Under the pieces are notes generated by a model, which saw nothing but the letters and a program-made list of their open reading frames with translations, was not told the DNA's origin and made no database searches. Shown here in pieces: positions 61,395 to 64,000 of a stretch of DNA of 64,000 nt (the first letter of the stretch is position 1; every line of letters begins with the position of its first letter). The stretch lies in the NCBI GenBank assembly GCA_963971575.1, contig OZ020612.1:248001-312000 (forward strand), read 5' to 3'. This DNA is from Liopterus haemorrhoidalis (lineage: Eukaryota; Arthropoda; Insecta; Coleoptera; Dytiscidae). The position numbers and the translations under genes were made by a program.

Positions 61395-61957
61395 TAGACC
61401 AGGAGCTCATGACAGTTTTTGGTCTCCGATTTCATACAGCATGCCTTTTGGAGGAGAGAATATTTACCCTGTGACAACAAAAAAGGGATGGTACTAAACC
61501 CCTGCACGCTTTCCGGTCATAGGGAAAATTGCATTTCCACTTAAACACAAAATTTTTGTGCTTTTCTCTGATTTAATATTGCTTGCCCTTTTGTCAAAAG
61601 AAAGTTATAACAAATTTAAAGTCTTTTAAATATATGCATGCGATTCGGAGGGTCCCAAAGGGCTCAAACGGTCATGTGATCTTGTAATAAAAAAATATGA
61701 TTTTCCGCGTTTTCATACAGCATGCCTATAATTAAAAGACTTTAAATTTGTTATAACTTTTTTTTGACAAAAGCAATATTAAATCAGAGAAAAACACAAA
61801 AATTTTGTGCAAGTGGAAATGCAATTTTCCCTATGACCGGAAAGCGTGCAGGGGTTTAGTACCATCCCTTTTTTGTTGTCACAGGGTAAATATTCTCCCC
61901 TCCAAAATGCATGCTGTATGAAATCGGAGACCAAAAATGTCATGAGCTCCCGGTCTA
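61395..61957. mobile_element. 563-bp element with ~230-bp TIRs and TTA duplication
   Basis: The left end TAGACCAGGAGCTCATGACA and the right end read inwards TAGACCGGGAGCTCATGACA pair through GGTCTCCGATTTCATACAGC, CTTTCCGGTCATAGGGAAAA, TTTTCTCTGATTTAATATTG and AAAGTCTTTTAA, about 230 bp with few mismatches. TTA flanks both sides (61392-61394 and 61958-61960), fitting PIF/Harbinger. The core (61635-61720) has GATTCGGAGGGTCCCAAAGG and no ORF. A second copy starts at 63827. Confidence 0.92.
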
Positions 61958-61984
61958 TTAATTGTATCCACTACACAAGAGTTA

Positions 61985-62060
61985 AATATTTTATCTAATC
62001 AAAAATGTCTTTTGTACTATTCTCATTCCCATCAATATGCATTACTGATTAGAGTCTAAT
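61985..62060 (-). mobile_element. HINE-B internal shard
   Basis: ATCAAAAATGTCTTTTGTAC, TATTCTCATTCCCATCAATA and TGCATTACTGATTAGA are the complement of the GAACCGGAATAGTACAACAG region of HINE-B. Confidence 0.4.
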
Positions 62061-62063
62061 CTA

Positions 62064-62150
62064 AGAAGTTCTAAACCTACGGGACGCGACCCAAAATTGG
62101 GTCGCGAAGCATATTCTGTGGGTCGCAGAGAAAAATGTGAAGTGCTGGAT
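62064..62150. mobile_element. hAT-type terminus fragment
   Basis: AAGTTCTAAACCTACGGGAC, GCGACCCAAAATTGGGTCGC and GTGGGTCGCAG resemble the subterminal part of hAT ends with GGGTCGCGACCC motifs. CAG and duplication are missing. Confidence 0.4.
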
Positions 62151-62159
62151 ATAATATTT

Positions 62160-62480
62160 TCATCTATAAAATTGAATAACATTCTAATACTCATGCAAAG
62201 CTTAAGTTTTTTTTTGTAAATTGAACAATTTATTTATAACCTTGAAAATAAAACTTTACATACATCAATTTATTTATCAATTTTTTTGAAAACTTTTACA
62301 TTACCAACTGTTAAACGTATTTATCAAAATGAAAATATTGAAAAAAATCTTCACAAAATTACGAGCTGTGAACAAAAACAAAAGAAATAACCTAGATGAT
62401 GATAAATTAGGAAGTTTGCGGTTCTGTCACATTTGAAAACGAATCACATAACCTATATATTTCTTGCGATCCATCTTCTT
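62160..62480. other. AT-rich spacer
   Basis: No feature seen. Confidence 0.3.
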
Positions 62481-62483
62481 TTT

Positions 62484-62907
62484 GCCAACCGCCAACATAT
62501 ATAAGAGAGGTATTGTGATCATAACGATTTTGTCATTTCGAGATTTCGATGGATCTCTACGTATTGAGGTCCCTACATAACGTTTTGACTATTTAGCATG
62601 ATGTCTGTCGGTCTGTCTGTTGATCAACTTTTGGTAAAGATCGATTGAGTAGAAATGGAAGTTTAGTCGTGTAGATTTTTGTGAATATTTAGCAACAGAA
62701 AAATATTTCGAAAAAAATTATTTTACAAAAGTTGCTATAAATGCAATAACTAACAACTTTTATTTGAGACGTTTTTTGAGAAAACGCCGGAAAAAAATTT
62801 TCGATTTTTTTTCTAAATGTTTTCCAAGTTATTTCTATTCTGCTGCTAGAATGTATTTTATACAAGTACTTTGTGATGGCGGTCGGTCCTGTGGTAGACA
62901 CAGCTGA
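62484..62907 (+). mobile_element. HINE-A copy 13, internally deleted
   Basis: 5' end CCAACCGCCAACATATATAA, a GTCT tract reduced to TCGGTCTGTCTG, then a jump to TTGATCAACTTTTGGTAAAG. The 3' end is GTGATGGCGGTCGGTCCTGT, GGTAGACACAGCTGA (hairpin stem mutated). Confidence 0.83.
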
Positions 62908-62914
62908 TTTTTTT

Positions 62915-63590
62915 TATTAAGTTAAGGCTGGTATTTTGCATCGAGCGCAGAAATACCTTTGTCCTGAACCGCTTCAAATATTTTTTTTTTCAAAATAGTT
63001 ACCTGTAAAGAAGGCCTTTTCAATATAACTTTTCACACGATGCGTCAGTCAAGTGTCTAAAATGGTAGCACAAGATTGTACACGAATTGTAAACAATAGT
63101 TTTTTTACGAATACAATACAAACAATAGGTAATAATTAATAACATTCGATTATTTTGTTATTTAGTACCATAATTACATATAAGATGGCAGACCAATGTT
63201 CATAATGTATGAGGGAAAATTAATACAAATTGTTATTTACTTCACAAATTGAGCTTCTCGAGTGTAGAGATAATGGTAACCAACAAAAACATACTTTTGA
63301 AATTCTGTTAATTAATGCTTTAAACATAAGATGTAAACATAAGATACTGATATCATTGTGACCAACACTAAAACGCGTCTTTCTACCTACTTAATATTTC
63401 TTACATTAGATACATTATCAGGAACAGCAGTTAGAATGATTTACATCCATATTTTAATTTATTAGAACATGTCACTTGACATTGTTTACACCCAAGCATC
63501 TCAATTATAGCCTTAATTTGTGAAGTTCAGAATGATTTATTAATTTTACCTCATTCTAAACTGCATGTTAATTCAACAATGAATATTTGT
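62915..63590. other. Unassigned AT-rich region
   Basis: No repeat end or protein motif was recognised. Confidence 0.3.
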
Positions 63591-63593
63591 TCG

Positions 63594-63670
63594 GTATTAT
63601 TATTATTTTATTCAATTTACATCGGCCTATTTCTGCAACGAGGCTAATCGCCGATGCCAGGGGGCGAGCT
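63594..63670 (-). mobile_element. 3' fragment of the Leu/Ser-tRNA-like SINE
   Basis: On the minus strand CGCCCCCTGGCATCGGCGAT, TAGCCTCGTTGCAGAAATAG, GCCGATGTAAATTGAATAAA and (ATA)n match the last part of 36991-37191. The tRNA head is missing. Confidence 0.8.
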
Positions 63671-63738
63671 CCTACACCTGGATGAGAGGTGAATGATTGT
63701 GAAAATGATGTGAAATGATTGTGAAAGTGATGTAATTA

Positions 63739-63822
63739 TGTTATGTAGGGACCTCAATTCGTGGAGATCCATCGAAATCTCGAAGTGTCAAAATCGATGA
63801 TCACAATACCTCCCTTATATAT
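63739..63822 (-). mobile_element. HINE-A shard (copy 14) next to a TIR element
   Basis: GTTATGTAGGGACCTCAATT through TATGATCACAATACC-like sequence to CTCCCTTATATATG: the conserved 5' block, cut within the terminal motif where the TIR element 63827-64000 begins. Confidence 0.78.
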
Positions 63823-63826
63823 GTAT

Positions 63827-64000
63827 TAGACCGGGAGCTCATGACATTTTTGGTCTCCGATTTCATACAGCATGCCTTTTGGAGGAGAGAATATTTACCC
63901 TGTGACAACAAAAAAGGGATGGTACTAAACCCCTGCACGCTTTCCGGTCATAGGGAAAATTGCATTTCCACTTGCACAAAATTTTTGTGTTTTTCTCTGA
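63827..64000 (+). mobile_element. Second copy of the 230-bp-TIR element, cut by window end
   Basis: TAGACCGGGAGCTCATGACA followed by the same 170 bp as 61395-61570, nearly identical. Its left flank is the HINE-A shard, so it inserted into HINE-A close to the 5' end. Confidence 0.88.

Overview
This window looks like a repeat-packed, AT-rich stretch of an arthropod genome, most likely an insect. It has spliced animal-type exons, an insect-type sugar (trehalose) transporter, mariner, hAT, piggyBac and Tigger DNA transposons, jockey/CR1-like and RTE-like LINE remnants, a Penelope-like element and tRNA-derived SINEs. It has no operons, bacterial genes or long intact ORFs. I cannot name the species from the sequence.

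Host gene. The only host gene I can support is on the minus strand at the left edge: three exons (9481-9229, 2558-2383 and 52-1, running off the window) of a facilitated trehalose transporter (Tret1-like) of the major facilitator superfamily. All three join in frame across canonical AG/GT sites, with introns of about 6.7 kb and 2.3 kb that are full of transposons. The 5' exon(s) were not found with confidence. A 31-base GC-rich candidate at 33632-33662 has the right splice phase but is speculative.

The rest is layered mobile DNA. The dominant component is two families, here called HINE-A (14 copies or fragments) and HINE-B (about 12). Both carry a T-run at the insertion point, a 5' terminal motif that recurs inverted just inside the 3' end, a GACA/GTCT microsatellite, and a short 3' terminal hairpin. 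That is the architecture of Helentron-associated non-autonomous rolling-circle elements. HINE-A copies carry a TATATAAG box next to the 5' end, and HINE-B carries a tRNA-like segment. One HINE-A copy sits inside a HINE-B copy whose sister at 39.65 kb preserves the empty site.

Region by region: 0-10 kb holds the transporter exons, nested HINEs, a piggyBac inside a hAT, and two MITEs abutting on one TTA. 10-16 kb holds a Penelope-like element with a GIY-YIG domain and one stop codon, a PHD-like transposase tail and an RTE-like LINE. 16-31 kb holds HINE-A copies, paired MITEs, a foldback with a hammerhead-ribozyme-like motif and a deleted mariner. 32-41 kb holds full HINE-B copies, one split by a hAT with a perfect 8-bp target duplication, a Leu/Ser-tRNA-like SINE and a Tigger-type MITE. 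42-54 kb holds foldbacks, a HINE-A split by a 50-bp-TIR element, a SINE with a 14-bp duplication, Tigger and LINE remnants, a ~170-bp degenerate tandem array and a near-perfect palindrome. 54-64 kb holds hAT, mariner and Tigger remnants (a Tigger inside a hAT) and two copies of a 230-bp-TIR element, the second cut by the window end.

All calls come from reading the sequence. Family names rest on recognisable protein motifs, terminal repeats and target-site duplications. No search or alignment was run.
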